64,000 nt of DNA from Lachnospiraceae bacterium (GTDB lineage: Bacteria; Bacillota; Clostridia; Lachnospirales; Lachnospiraceae). Shown piece after piece: positions 26,356 through 35,447 of the stretch. Numbering within the stretch: position 1 is the first letter of the stretch; every line of letters starts with the position of its first letter. The DNA is taken from the NCBI GenBank assembly GCA_024698145.1, contig JAILRO010000005.1, forward strand, positions 1-64,000, given 5' to 3'. Under the pieces are notes generated by a model. It was not told the origin of the DNA and did no database searches. It was given only the letters and a program-made list of their open reading frames with translations. Position numbers and translations under genes: made by a program.

Positions 26356-27432
26356 TTACGCGTGACCACTATGTTTCAAAACAGCGACCGTATTCCTCGT
26401 CCCCACAATTGAATTACCATCATCCGCACTACCATCATTTTGCCCTATGTATAGATAGCTTCCCAGTCCCTGATGTTTGGCAATGAACATGTCCTCAACA
26501 TCAATTGACTCATCATGACAGACATCATATAACAGCATTTCAATCAGTTGTCTTCTCTCAATGTCATTAATAACATGCTCACCTACAAGTTCACCACGAT
26601 TAACGCTGTAATAATATACTGTAAAAGGCATATTCTGCTTGACAAAAGCCTTCATAATTCCATCTGCAAGTTCAAGCACACCTTCTACACACATATCCTC
26701 GTTGTTAGCAAGAGAAATAAGTACATTAAGCTGCATTGCCGATACATTAACACGCTCCTTTACCATCAAATCGTCGCCTTTTGCCGACAACTTCCAATGG
26801 ATATTCTGAAGTTTATCACCGGGAATGTACTCTCTTATTCCGCTTATGTCAGAATAATCAAATCCCTTGTCCTTGCTCTCAACAGCCTCTGATACGCCTT
26901 TAAAATAAATCTGTCCGGCCTCGGCATTCATTTCATCACTGGTTGGTATAACCAGACATTGCGTACATGCATCAACCTTTTTCTCAAGTTCAATTATGCC
27001 AAGAATATCAACAAAAGATAAAGTCTTTACCTCACAATAAAACCTACCGCAATTATCCATTGTAATCGGATATGCTACTTTCGTTTTATGTTTTGCCCTA
27101 AAGGGAATATTTAAAACATGCTCACCTGTAAATCGGTAAAAACTATTGGAAACATTGAGATTAACATTAACATTAACAAGCGGAAAGAAACTATCATTAA
27201 GAACATGTATGTTAACAAGAAACTCCTCGCCTCGTACCATCGGCTCTAAAGGCGCACTAATAGAAATACCGGCATGTGCCCTTGCCTGATACACGCCGAT
27301 AATACTATACAAAGGAAACAGCAGTAGCCCCACAAGCAGAATGAAGTTCAAATAGCTGTGAAACACTACCATCATAAAAATATCAAGAATAATTACAATA
27401 ATATATCTTATAAGGTTCCTAATCTTCTTCAT
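26356..27432 (-). CDS. DUF58-domain membrane protein
   Basis: The 358-residue protein has two N-terminal membrane segments (about 8-50). A soluble part carries the DUF58 signature 'GIREYIPGDKLQNIHWKLSAK' at about 196-216, which has a von Willebrand-A-like setting. These proteins are partners of MoxR ATPases. It lies 15 bases after moxR and 14 before the transglutaminase gene. GGGGAG precedes the ATG. Confidence 0.92.
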   Translation of the reverse strand: MKKIRNLIRYIIVIILDIFMMVVFHSYLNFILLVGLLLFPLYSIIGVYQARAHAGISISAPLEPMVRGEEFLVNIHVLNDSFFPLVNVNVNLNVSNSFYRFTGEHVLNIPFRAKHKTKVAYPITMDNCGRFYCEVKTLSFVDILGIIELEKKVDACTQCLVIPTSDEMNAEAGQIYFKGVSEAVESKDKGFDYSDISGIREYIPGDKLQNIHWKLSAKGDDLMVKERVNVSAMQLNVLISLANNEDMCVEGVLELADGIMKAFVKQNMPFTVYYYSVNRGELVGEHVINDIERRQLIEMLLYDVCHDESIDVEDMFIAKHQGLGSYLYIGQNDGSADDGNSIVGTRNTVAVLKHSGHA

Positions 27433-27447
27433 ACGAACTCCCCATAC

Positions 27448-28371
27448 CTAATCAAGCGAAGTTCTCGGTACCTTAACACTTACAAACAGCTCATCAAGAG
27501 CTGTAGTAATATTCTTACCCTCCGCACGAGCTTTTGTGCTTAACTTAACTCTGTGTCCCAATACATCTCCAAAAACATTATGAATGTCCTCAGGCGTTAC
27601 ATAATCACGGTCATCAAGAACCGCCATTGCCTTCGCCATTCTAAGTAACGCAATACTTCCTCTCGGACTTGCACCCATAGAAAACAATGGATTACTTCTC
27701 GTCTCTTCTACCAAGGTTACAATATACTCATACATAGAGTCATGTACAAACATATCATTGGTTTTCTTTCGGAGTTCCATAAAACGTTCTACAGACATAA
27801 CGCTTTCTATAAGAGTAAGCGGTTTATTAGCATTCTCCTTAAGAATCTCCATCGCAGCTTCGTGGTTAGGATATCCGAGAGATAAACGAACCATAAAACG
27901 ATCAAGCTGCGATTCAGGAAGCATCTGTGTTCCTGAAGAACCAAGAGGATTCTCTGTCGCTATTACAGTAAAAGGAACAGGAAGCGCTCGAGTTACACCA
28001 TCAACGGTAACATTACCTTCCTCCATAACCTCCAGCAACGCAGACTGAGTCTTAGGGGAAGTTCTGTTTATCTCATCCGCAAGGAACAGATTACAAAAAA
28101 CCGCTCCCTCCTGGTACTCGAACTTTCCTGTTCCTTTGTTATACATAGAAAATCCAACCAGATCACTTGGAAGAACATCAGGGGTAAACTGTACTCTCTT
28201 ATAACTTAACGACATAGACTTGGCTATTGCCATAGCAAGAGTTGTTTTACCCACACCGGGAATATCCTCTAACAATATGTGTCCTCCGGCAAGCATTGTA
28301 GCAAGAACCTTGTCTATGACATTATCCTTACCTTTTACCGCCTTCTTTATCTCCGGTTTTACCTTCTGCAT
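27448..28371 (-). CDS. MoxR-family AAA+ ATPase
   Basis: The 307-residue protein has Walker A (EDIPGVGKT at about 35-43), Walker B 'LFLADEINR', the sensor 'VIATENP' and a C-terminal lid with the 'MGASPRGSIALL' segment. MoxR proteins act as chaperone-like motors for the neighbouring DUF58 protein. It is 38 bases downstream of the cytidylate-kinase-like gene. AAAGGGG precedes the ATG. Confidence 0.95.
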   Translation of the reverse strand: MQKVKPEIKKAVKGKDNVIDKVLATMLAGGHILLEDIPGVGKTTLAMAIAKSMSLSYKRVQFTPDVLPSDLVGFSMYNKGTGKFEYQEGAVFCNLFLADEINRTSPKTQSALLEVMEEGNVTVDGVTRALPVPFTVIATENPLGSSGTQMLPESQLDRFMVRLSLGYPNHEAAMEILKENANKPLTLIESVMSVERFMELRKKTNDMFVHDSMYEYIVTLVEETRSNPLFSMGASPRGSIALLRMAKAMAVLDDRDYVTPEDIHNVFGDVLGHRVKLSTKARAEGKNITTALDELFVSVKVPRTSLD

Positions 28372-28409
28372 ACGTTACCCCTTTCAATACCTCTTCTTCC
28401 AAACTAATC

Positions 28410-29015
28410 TTAAAGTTTCTCTATATAAGCATCTACAAAATTGATAATTGTCTCTAATGTCTTATCAATACCTACAGTAGAACTGTTGATACACAAATCG
28501 TAGCTTCTTGAATCTCCCCATTTACCGTCAGCATAGAAGTTGTGATAAGTCTTTCTTACCTTATCCTCTTTCTTCATACGATTAAGTGCAGCCTTCTCCT
28601 CAAGATCAAACTTCTCCATTACTCGTGCCTTCTTCGACTCTATATCACCGAGAATGAAAACGCTGACCATATTCGGATTATCTCTAAGAATATACTCCGC
28701 ACATCTTCCAACAATAACGAAGCTTTCCTTGTCACGCTCACCTTTCTGACGAATAAAATCAAAAATGTGATTAGCAACCGTCTGCTCTAATGGAAGATAA
28801 CTTCCGTCCATTGATACAGGGTAGAATATTGGATTAAGCGGCTTCTCATCATAGAACTTTGCCACTTCCGGATTAATATCACCCTTCTTAGCCACATGTT
28901 CAAAAATCTCCTTATCATAAAGGGGAATGTTGTAATACTTTGCAAGTTTTTCTGCGATCTCATGTCCGCCACTTCCAAACTCACGTCCCACTGAAATAAT
29001 AATTTGTTTTGACAT
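28410..29015 (-). CDS. Cytidylate-kinase-like P-loop protein
   Basis: The 201-residue protein begins with a P-loop 'GREFGSGGHEIAEKLA' at about 10-25 of the Cmk-like family. 'FVIVGRCAEYIL' follows at about 97-108, and 'DLCINSSTVGIDKT' near the C-terminus is typical of the group. It is not the housekeeping cytidylate kinase, which has a different start and is longer. The substrate is unknown. It shares a run of genes with DUF1015 upstream and MoxR downstream (gaps 30 and 38 bases). AGAAGGGTGG precedes the ATG. Confidence 0.85.
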   Translation of the reverse strand: MSKQIIISVGREFGSGGHEIAEKLAKYYNIPLYDKEIFEHVAKKGDINPEVAKFYDEKPLNPIFYPVSMDGSYLPLEQTVANHIFDFIRQKGERDKESFVIVGRCAEYILRDNPNMVSVFILGDIESKKARVMEKFDLEEKAALNRMKKEDKVRKTYHNFYADGKWGDSRSYDLCINSSTVGIDKTLETIINFVDAYIEKL

Positions 29016-29045
29016 ATAAAGCCCACCCTTCTGTTAATATTTCAT

Positions 29046-30353
29046 TTATATAATGCTTTTACATTCCATGTAATATCGTTTCTCATAGGCCTCACCCATA
29101 GAGAATGTTTTTCTCGGAAGTACGCCATCCTTGATAACTCCAATAAACAAATCCTCTTTCTTAACTTCCGGAAGAATCAAACCTATATTGCCCGGTTTGG
29201 CGCTTAAGTTCTCAACCACGTCAGTCCCGTGAATGTAGTCAATCTTGCTATCCTTGTGATTCTTCAAAAACTCGTCAAGAAAGCTCTGTATTGTGGCAAC
29301 CGGGATTCCCCACACGGAATCTTTGACTGTCATATAGCACTTCTTACCTTCAGACAATAACACAAAACCGTGTACATCCTGTGAACCATTCTCAAGAGAA
29401 TCCTCACTTATCTCACACTTACAGCCTTTGGATTCATAATACTTAACAGCCTCATCGATAAATGATTCCCTGTCCGCACCAAACAAAGCCCTGTGAATTG
29501 GTTCGATTTCAAGACTCTTATCATGGATATTGACTATCTCACAAAGACAATATCTTGCAGGGTGTGTCTCTTTCTCCGCATCGGTAAGTTCCTTCTTAAT
29601 CTCTTCCCAGGCAGCTTTTGCTGTTGCCATAGAATGATTACCGTCACCAACCGCCATATTAAGAAGCGGATAATCTTTATCAAGTTTGTATCTTTCCTTA
29701 AATACAGAAGGATTGGCAAGTGCCTCTATCTTTGCCATGATATCATCTGTTTCCTTACCTTCCGGAATATGCCAGCCCGCAATGTGACCTCCGTTTTTCA
29801 TAAGGTCGGTATCATATACTTTCTTAAACTCATCCTTCCTTGCTATTAACGGCTCTATAATGCTGCAATCAGGATCATCAACAATAAGCATTATATGAGG
29901 AAGTTCAATTGTTGCCGTCTGTCTGACTTTAAGTCGCGGCGGTATTCTTTCCTCAACCGTCATTTCAGTAGGACGAATAAGACTTGCTTCGCCCTTCTTA
30001 TACTCGTATGTTTCAAGATCAACAGCTACAACTATACCGTTTCTCTTATAATCTCTTCCTGTATCTCTTTGTACAAGGATAAATCCTTTATCAAGTTCTT
30101 TCAAAAGACCTTCATTAACATAGGTCTTCATATTGCTATGTATTGCATCAACCCTTGCCTGCTCATCTTCTTTGCCAAGATATACTTCCGGCAATGTAAG
30201 CTTAAGTGTAGAAGGCTCGTCACCGACTATCTCTTCAACATCCTTCCAATATTCAGGTTCTGATGTGTACTGGTCACATGCAACCACAGACCACTTCTTC
30301 AAGTCTGTTCCTTCTTTGGGCATAAGTATCTGTGGAACTTTAATACAATTCAT
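29046..30353 (-). CDS. DUF1015 family protein
   Basis: The 435-residue soluble protein matches the DUF1015 family, with the start 'KVPQILMPKEGTDLKKWSVVACDQYTSEP' and 'AVGDGNHSMATAKA' at about 237-250. The family is sometimes linked to serine kinases acting on free serine in cysteine or phosphoserine metabolism, mainly in archaea; for this protein the function is unknown. A hydroxyacid dehydrogenase related to serine metabolism lies far away at 62800 and is not evidence of a link. AAGGAG precedes the ATG. Confidence 0.85.
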   Translation of the reverse strand: MNCIKVPQILMPKEGTDLKKWSVVACDQYTSEPEYWKDVEEIVGDEPSTLKLTLPEVYLGKEDEQARVDAIHSNMKTYVNEGLLKELDKGFILVQRDTGRDYKRNGIVVAVDLETYEYKKGEASLIRPTEMTVEERIPPRLKVRQTATIELPHIMLIVDDPDCSIIEPLIARKDEFKKVYDTDLMKNGGHIAGWHIPEGKETDDIMAKIEALANPSVFKERYKLDKDYPLLNMAVGDGNHSMATAKAAWEEIKKELTDAEKETHPARYCLCEIVNIHDKSLEIEPIHRALFGADRESFIDEAVKYYESKGCKCEISEDSLENGSQDVHGFVLLSEGKKCYMTVKDSVWGIPVATIQSFLDEFLKNHKDSKIDYIHGTDVVENLSAKPGNIGLILPEVKKEDLFIGVIKDGVLPRKTFSMGEAYEKRYYMECKSII

Positions 30354-30374
30354 ATGTCTGACTCCTTCTGCAAA

Positions 30375-32390
30375 TCAAGGTACAATAACCTCTTTTATTC
30401 CTGTATAACTTCCGTATAACTTCTTCTTACCGGACTTTCTAAACGCTCTCATCCTAATGTAATATACTCCGGAAGGAAGTGCTTTCGAGCAAGAAGTCTT
30501 TGATTGTTTTTTAATTGTTCCAAACTTCTTGAATTTCCCATCCGGTGTGTAGCCGTAGTATACTTCATATCCGGCAGCAGTTGAACATTTCTTCCAACTT
30601 ACTTTAACCTTCTTGCCTACACTCACTTTGAAGCCTTTGATTTTGGCAGGTCCAACTGTAAGCTTACACTTGATTGTCTTCTTCTTATCACCGGCAACAA
30701 ACGTTCCCGTAACAACTGTCGAACCGTAGGCTCTACCCTTAACTTCGCCCTTGGCGTTAATCGTTGCAATCTTTTTGTTCTTTGACTTCCACGTTACTTT
30801 TCTATGAACATACGGTGCTGCGATTAATGAAAGCTTCGACTTTGCACCCTTCGATACTGATAAGTTGTTTGTGCTTAAATGAAATGCTGACTTAAAATCT
30901 GTAACATTTGTGTATGCCTTGATTCTCGCATTAGCTTTAAGCCTTGGATGTGTTCCCATATCATACCACTTGCCACCAACCTTTATAAAGGTCTGATTCT
31001 TGGCAGTTGAAGATATATATCCAACTGTTCCCTTTGACACAGAACTGCTAGTACCCGGTGCCTGTACGTATGTTGCATCAACACCCATATAAGCATAACC
31101 GCCTGTTGGGTTAGTCAGTTTGACAAGCACTGAGAAGTTCTCGCCTGCAGTAAGTGAAACCGGTTCAGGGAACTCAACAATATGGAATCCCGCATCTCCA
31201 AAGTTACCCTTAATGGTTGTAGCAAAAGCTTTGGTTCCCGATGTCGGCTTACCCGCACTCGTAAGACCTGTATATACCTGTACCTCATAATTAGCATTTA
31301 CACTGGTTGTAAATACACCAAACGCCCTAAGTTCCTCATTAAACTCACCGGCACCTTTGGCTTTAAATACGTTAGCATACCATTCTGCCGAATTGTAAGC
31401 ATAACCTGTGTTACCTGTTCCATCATGCTGATAGTAATTGTTATACATAGCAGCCTTGGTTGTCATCTCAAGTGCAACAAACTCTGCAAGTGATTTATCA
31501 GCATACGAAACGTAAATATATCCTTTGTCTCCAACTGATGTACCGTAACTGTTCTTAACGATCCACGCACCATTTCTTCCCGGGTTCTTAAGGAAGTTGC
31601 TGCTTGAATAATTGTCATCCCAACCTACGATAGTAACAGCGTGGTTAGCAGCTTTTACAGGTACGTAATAAGCTCCGTTCTTTTTATTCAAATAGGTGTT
31701 TGAAAATGCCATTCCGCATGCAACTGCACCATGATCAGTAATAGCCTGCTTAATCTTAGCAACAGATGTATCCAACTGATCCACGCTATAGTCATACATA
31801 TACACGTCTTTTACAACGTAGTCTCCGGCATAGCACAAATCCGGTGTAGGTGTTGACACATACGGTGACTGAGCCTCCGTAAGCACACCCATGCCGGTAG
31901 TAAGCTCTATACATGTCCCCTGCAAAGTACCGGCAGCATCAAGATAATCACAACCTGTTATTGTGTTGTAATCTCCCGCTGTATATCCTAATTTATCAAC
32001 CTGACGATTATAGAAAAAGTAAGCAACACCATTCTCAGAAAGGTCGATGGCAGAAGTTGCAAGTCCGTTCTTAATAAGGTTTGTCTCCATAATAGACACT
32101 AACGAAAATGCCCAACATGTAGCGTGATTGCCCTGATTCTTAACCGATGTAACCATTCCCGACTTTCTTCCATCATACACCGGGTCTGTTGCTGCACCAT
32201 AAGTTGTGATAAGCGGCTGATTCTCCTGCTCATGTATAGCCGCAGGTTTAATCCAATAGTCCGATGTTGTAATTCCATTCTCCGTCTTGGCATATGCGGA
32301 TAATTTCGTACTATCCGGCGCTACACTTGCCGTAAGAACAAGTGCCATTGTAATGAGCCATTTAACCCATGTGTACTTTGCTTTCTTCAT
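30375..32390 (-). CDS. Secreted C1 (papain-family) peptidase with Ig-like and FN3-like domains
   Basis: The 671-residue protein has a signal peptide (about 1-33). The papain-like domain carries Gln and Cys in NQGNHATCWAFS at about 84-95, His in NHAVTIVGWD and Asn in VKNSYGTSVGDKGYIYVSY. A lectin-like region follows at about 320-460, then a Big-2-like domain and a C-terminal fibronectin-III-like domain. No sortase motif is visible. It is probably an extracellular protease. The ATG at 32390 follows AGGAGA; the longer reading to 32429 has no site and would overlap the upstream gene. Confidence 0.9.
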   Translation of the reverse strand: MKKAKYTWVKWLITMALVLTASVAPDSTKLSAYAKTENGITTSDYWIKPAAIHEQENQPLITTYGAATDPVYDGRKSGMVTSVKNQGNHATCWAFSLVSIMETNLIKNGLATSAIDLSENGVAYFFYNRQVDKLGYTAGDYNTITGCDYLDAAGTLQGTCIELTTGMGVLTEAQSPYVSTPTPDLCYAGDYVVKDVYMYDYSVDQLDTSVAKIKQAITDHGAVACGMAFSNTYLNKKNGAYYVPVKAANHAVTIVGWDDNYSSSNFLKNPGRNGAWIVKNSYGTSVGDKGYIYVSYADKSLAEFVALEMTTKAAMYNNYYQHDGTGNTGYAYNSAEWYANVFKAKGAGEFNEELRAFGVFTTSVNANYEVQVYTGLTSAGKPTSGTKAFATTIKGNFGDAGFHIVEFPEPVSLTAGENFSVLVKLTNPTGGYAYMGVDATYVQAPGTSSSVSKGTVGYISSTAKNQTFIKVGGKWYDMGTHPRLKANARIKAYTNVTDFKSAFHLSTNNLSVSKGAKSKLSLIAAPYVHRKVTWKSKNKKIATINAKGEVKGRAYGSTVVTGTFVAGDKKKTIKCKLTVGPAKIKGFKVSVGKKVKVSWKKCSTAAGYEVYYGYTPDGKFKKFGTIKKQSKTSCSKALPSGVYYIRMRAFRKSGKKKLYGSYTGIKEVIVP

Positions 32391-32412
32391 AAATGTTGTC
32401 TCTCCTATTCTC

Positions 32413-33882
32413 TTATAGTCTCTTTTCAATTTCCTTGATAATAGTCTTAAGAGCTTTTATTCTGGCATATTTCTTGTCATTTGATTCAAGAACATACCAC
32501 GGTGCGTAAGTCGTATTGGTCTTTTGAAGCATCTCATTAATAGCATCTTCATAAAGATCCCATTTCTCACGATTACGCCAGTCTTCGTCTGTAATCTTCC
32601 ATTGTTTTTCCGGAGTGTTCTGACGAAGTGTAAATCTCTCAAGCTGTGTGTCTTTATCTATCTGTACCCAGAACTTTATAACTATTGCTCCCCAATCGGC
32701 GAGTTCTTTTTCAAACTCATTGATTTCATAATAGGCTCTTTGCCAATCATTCTCAGAACAAAAATCTTCAAGACGTTCTACCATAACACGTCCATACCAT
32801 GTACGGTCAAATATTGCTATATGACCATCCTTTGGAAGTCTGTTCCAAAATCTCCATAAATAATGTCTTGCCTTCTCGTGCGGCTCCGGACTTGCGATAG
32901 GGAAAACTTCATATCCTCTCGGATCAAGCGCCGAAGCAATTCTCTTAATATTGCCTCCCTTACCGGCAGCGTCCCAACCTTCATAAGCTATAATAACAGG
33001 AATCTTCTTCCTGTACAACTTATTATGCAATTCGCGCAACTTCTTTTGGCAAAGTTTTAATTCAACGCGATATTGATCATCTGAAATCGTCTTATCTTCA
33101 AGAGAAATGTCGCAAAGCTTAGGAATCGGAACAACCGGAAATGTATTCTGTAACACAGGAACCGCCTTGGAATGATTCATAAGCGCAGTATCTATTCCGG
33201 ATATAAGAAGTTCTGTTATCTGAAGTTCAGCCCATTTCTTGTCGTCTGAAGAAATGAGATACCACGGTGCATTCGGCTGATTGGTTTTATCAAGATAATC
33301 ATCGAATACTTTCTTGCATTTATCGTAATCCTCATTCTGCTTGATATCTTTCTTAGAAACACGCCACTTGGTATTCTTGTCGGAAAGTAACGCATCCATT
33401 CTCTTCTTCTGTTCCTTCTTGCCTATGGCGAAGAAGAACTTCATAACTAGATATCCGTTATCGGTAAGTTGTCTTTCAAAACCCTTGATGCTGTTGATTC
33501 TATCCTTGTATTGCGACTTGGTAAGTTTGCCGGAAAGAAAATCTCCGGTGACCTCATCCATCCATCCGCCCTCAAAGAACACAAACTGTCCTGCAGGCGG
33601 AATCTTTACAAAATGTCTGTACAAAAATGGCTTTCTCTTCTCTTCTGCAGTAGCCTCTTCCATAACTGCAACTTTGAAAAACCTCGGGTCCAAATTCCTT
33701 ATAATCTTGCCGAGAACACTTCCTTTGCCGGCAGCACCAAACCCCTCAAGCACTACAAGCACCGGCAGTTTCTTTTCTTTAATCTCAATCTGTTTCGTTG
33801 CAAGAGTAAGTCTTGCCTCATCCAAACGTTTTTCAAGTTCCTCAGCTTCGGGCTTGTCCCCCTTGTTCCATTCCTTCAACAT
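32413..33882 (-). CDS. Polyphosphate kinase 2 with tandem domains (polyphosphate:AMP phosphotransferase)
   Basis: The 489-residue protein has two PPK2 P-loop domains in tandem. The first has 'EGFGAAGKGS' at about 44-53, and the second 'EGWDAAGKGGNIKRI' at about 295-309 with 'FDRTWYGRV' after it. Two-domain (class II) PPK2 enzymes use polyphosphate to phosphorylate AMP to ADP. In this family the C-terminal domain is the active one, which fits its fuller motifs. The ATG at 33882 follows GGAGAGG. It lies between a deacetylase and a peptidase gene with 20-30-base gaps. Confidence 0.92.
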   Translation of the reverse strand: MLKEWNKGDKPEAEELEKRLDEARLTLATKQIEIKEKKLPVLVVLEGFGAAGKGSVLGKIIRNLDPRFFKVAVMEEATAEEKRKPFLYRHFVKIPPAGQFVFFEGGWMDEVTGDFLSGKLTKSQYKDRINSIKGFERQLTDNGYLVMKFFFAIGKKEQKKRMDALLSDKNTKWRVSKKDIKQNEDYDKCKKVFDDYLDKTNQPNAPWYLISSDDKKWAELQITELLISGIDTALMNHSKAVPVLQNTFPVVPIPKLCDISLEDKTISDDQYRVELKLCQKKLRELHNKLYRKKIPVIIAYEGWDAAGKGGNIKRIASALDPRGYEVFPIASPEPHEKARHYLWRFWNRLPKDGHIAIFDRTWYGRVMVERLEDFCSENDWQRAYYEINEFEKELADWGAIVIKFWVQIDKDTQLERFTLRQNTPEKQWKITDEDWRNREKWDLYEDAINEMLQKTNTTYAPWYVLESNDKKYARIKALKTIIKEIEKRL

Positions 33883-33911
33883 ATGAACCCTCTCCTTTCG
33901 TATCACAACTG

Positions 33912-35207
33912 CTATTTCTTCTTGCGCAAACTATGATATATGCTTCCCTTCTTAAGGTTATATCCCCTATACTCTGCAAGCTCTGATACCGTAACTAGCT
34001 GATACCCCTGTTTCTTAAGTGCCGGTATAAGATAAAGCGCTGCTCTTTTGGTTGGCTCGTGAATGTCATGCATCAATACAATATCACCATCTTTCACATT
34101 GTCCATAACCGATGAAATTGTCTTTTGTGTATTTCTGTGTTTCCAATCCAATGTGTCAATCGACCAAAGTATTATAGGTTTGCCGACAGCCCCCTGAACA
34201 GTCTTGTTAACCCCACCGCCGGGACACCTCATTGTTACAGCATTAGAACCTGTTATCTTCTTAATCTTAGCATCCGTATTCTTCATCTGTCTCTTAACTT
34301 CATCAGAAGAAACCGTGCTTAATATCTTATGATCGTATGAATGGTTACCTATCTCGCAGCCAATCTTATCTGCATTCTTAAGCGCCTTTTTGTAACCGTC
34401 AATATTGCATCCCAATACATAGAACGTCGCTCTCGCATCATTTTCTTTCAAACAATCGACGATTTCCTGCGTATATCTGCCCGGTCCGTCATCAAATGTA
34501 AGTGCAACCATTTTCTTCTTTGGGTCTATAAGATTAGTATAAACACTACATGCCTTGCTCTTCTTCTCAATAGTCTTGCCGTTTGCAAGATTAATCTTAT
34601 ACCCAACCTTATACTTGTAGTATTCGCCCCTCTTAACATACGAATCCTTGTAGCTGTTCTTCTTCGTGTTGCCTACTTCTATGTATTCGCCCGAAGAGAA
34701 CTGCTTATACACAACATACTCATCAGCAGCCGGAACGACCTCCCATGACAACTTAATCTTCTTTTTCTTTGTATAAGTACCTGTTATTGTCGGCTTATCC
34801 GGCGCTACAAACTTATATACTTCCGCAGAAACAGAAGATTCCCCGCCTACGCCAACCGCCTTGACAGCATAATAGTAAATGTGCCCCTTCTCGACCTTCT
34901 TATCCTTAATGGTCGGCTTATTAACTGTCATGTACTCCGCAGCAAGTTCTTCATGATCCACTCTTCTGTATATTACGTACTTATCTGCCGTATCCACCTT
35001 GCTCCAACTAACCTGTATAAAACCTTTGTCATCCAGTTCTATCTTAACCTCTGTCGGTGTCGTAACACTCTGTAAGACCTCCGTTGTTGTCTCGGTCTGT
35101 GTCTGCGTGTTAGTAGAGTCTGTCATTTCAGTGGCACGTGCGCTGTTTCCAATGCTTGCTATCCCCATCATGACAACAAACGCAAACGTCAAAAATCTTC
35201 TATTCAT
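33912..35207 (-). CDS. Secreted polysaccharide deacetylase with FN3 domains
   Basis: The 431-residue protein has a signal peptide (about 1-25), a Thr/Gln-rich linker, two fibronectin-III-like domains (about 48-220) and a NodB deacetylase domain at about 230-420. NodB motifs are seen: TFDDGP, the metal pair HSYDH, the Arg-containing MRCPGGG, and MHDIH with the catalytic His. It probably deacetylates peptidoglycan or another wall glycan outside the cell. CGGAGAG precedes the ATG. It is the first gene of an eight-gene run, with an extended -10 promoter at 35274. Confidence 0.92.
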   Translation of the reverse strand: MNRRFLTFAFVVMMGIASIGNSARATEMTDSTNTQTQTETTTEVLQSVTTPTEVKIELDDKGFIQVSWSKVDTADKYVIYRRVDHEELAAEYMTVNKPTIKDKKVEKGHIYYYAVKAVGVGGESSVSAEVYKFVAPDKPTITGTYTKKKKIKLSWEVVPAADEYVVYKQFSSGEYIEVGNTKKNSYKDSYVKRGEYYKYKVGYKINLANGKTIEKKSKACSVYTNLIDPKKKMVALTFDDGPGRYTQEIVDCLKENDARATFYVLGCNIDGYKKALKNADKIGCEIGNHSYDHKILSTVSSDEVKRQMKNTDAKIKKITGSNAVTMRCPGGGVNKTVQGAVGKPIILWSIDTLDWKHRNTQKTISSVMDNVKDGDIVLMHDIHEPTKRAALYLIPALKKQGYQLVTVSELAEYRGYNLKKGSIYHSLRKKK

Positions 35208-35255
35208 TATAAGTCACTCTCCGTCTTAAAATATTCTCTTTTCCCCATATCTATT

Positions 35256-35279
35256 GCGTATAAATACGCTTTAATTATA
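35256..35279 (-). promoter_or_regulatory. Extended -10 promoter with adjacent palindrome
   Basis: On the minus strand TGCTATAAT (core 35274-35279) is an extended -10 box with no good -35. About 5 bases downstream lies the perfect palindrome GCGTATAAATACGC (35256-35269), at the likely transcription start. It could be an operator for the eight-gene run 35207-23918. Confidence 0.5.
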
Positions 35280-35364
35280 GCACGAAACGGTGCCAAATAC
35301 CACACAAAATCCGCTAAAGATTTCTTACAATTTCTTCATCATTTTTGGATTTTCCTCTTGTATC

Positions 35365-35393
35365 TTTGTCGCTTGGTTGTTATACTATATAAT
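35365..35393 (+). promoter_or_regulatory. Promoter of the PurF-like gene
   Basis: A perfect TATAAT lies at 35388-35393, with a weak -35 (TTTGTC or TTGTCG, 35365-35371). No riboswitch-like structure is visible between it and the start at 35448. Confidence 0.45.
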
Positions 35394-35447
35394 GTTTTTT
35401 CAAAAGAAACATTTATAAATGATTAACTAACGAATAAGGAGATTATC

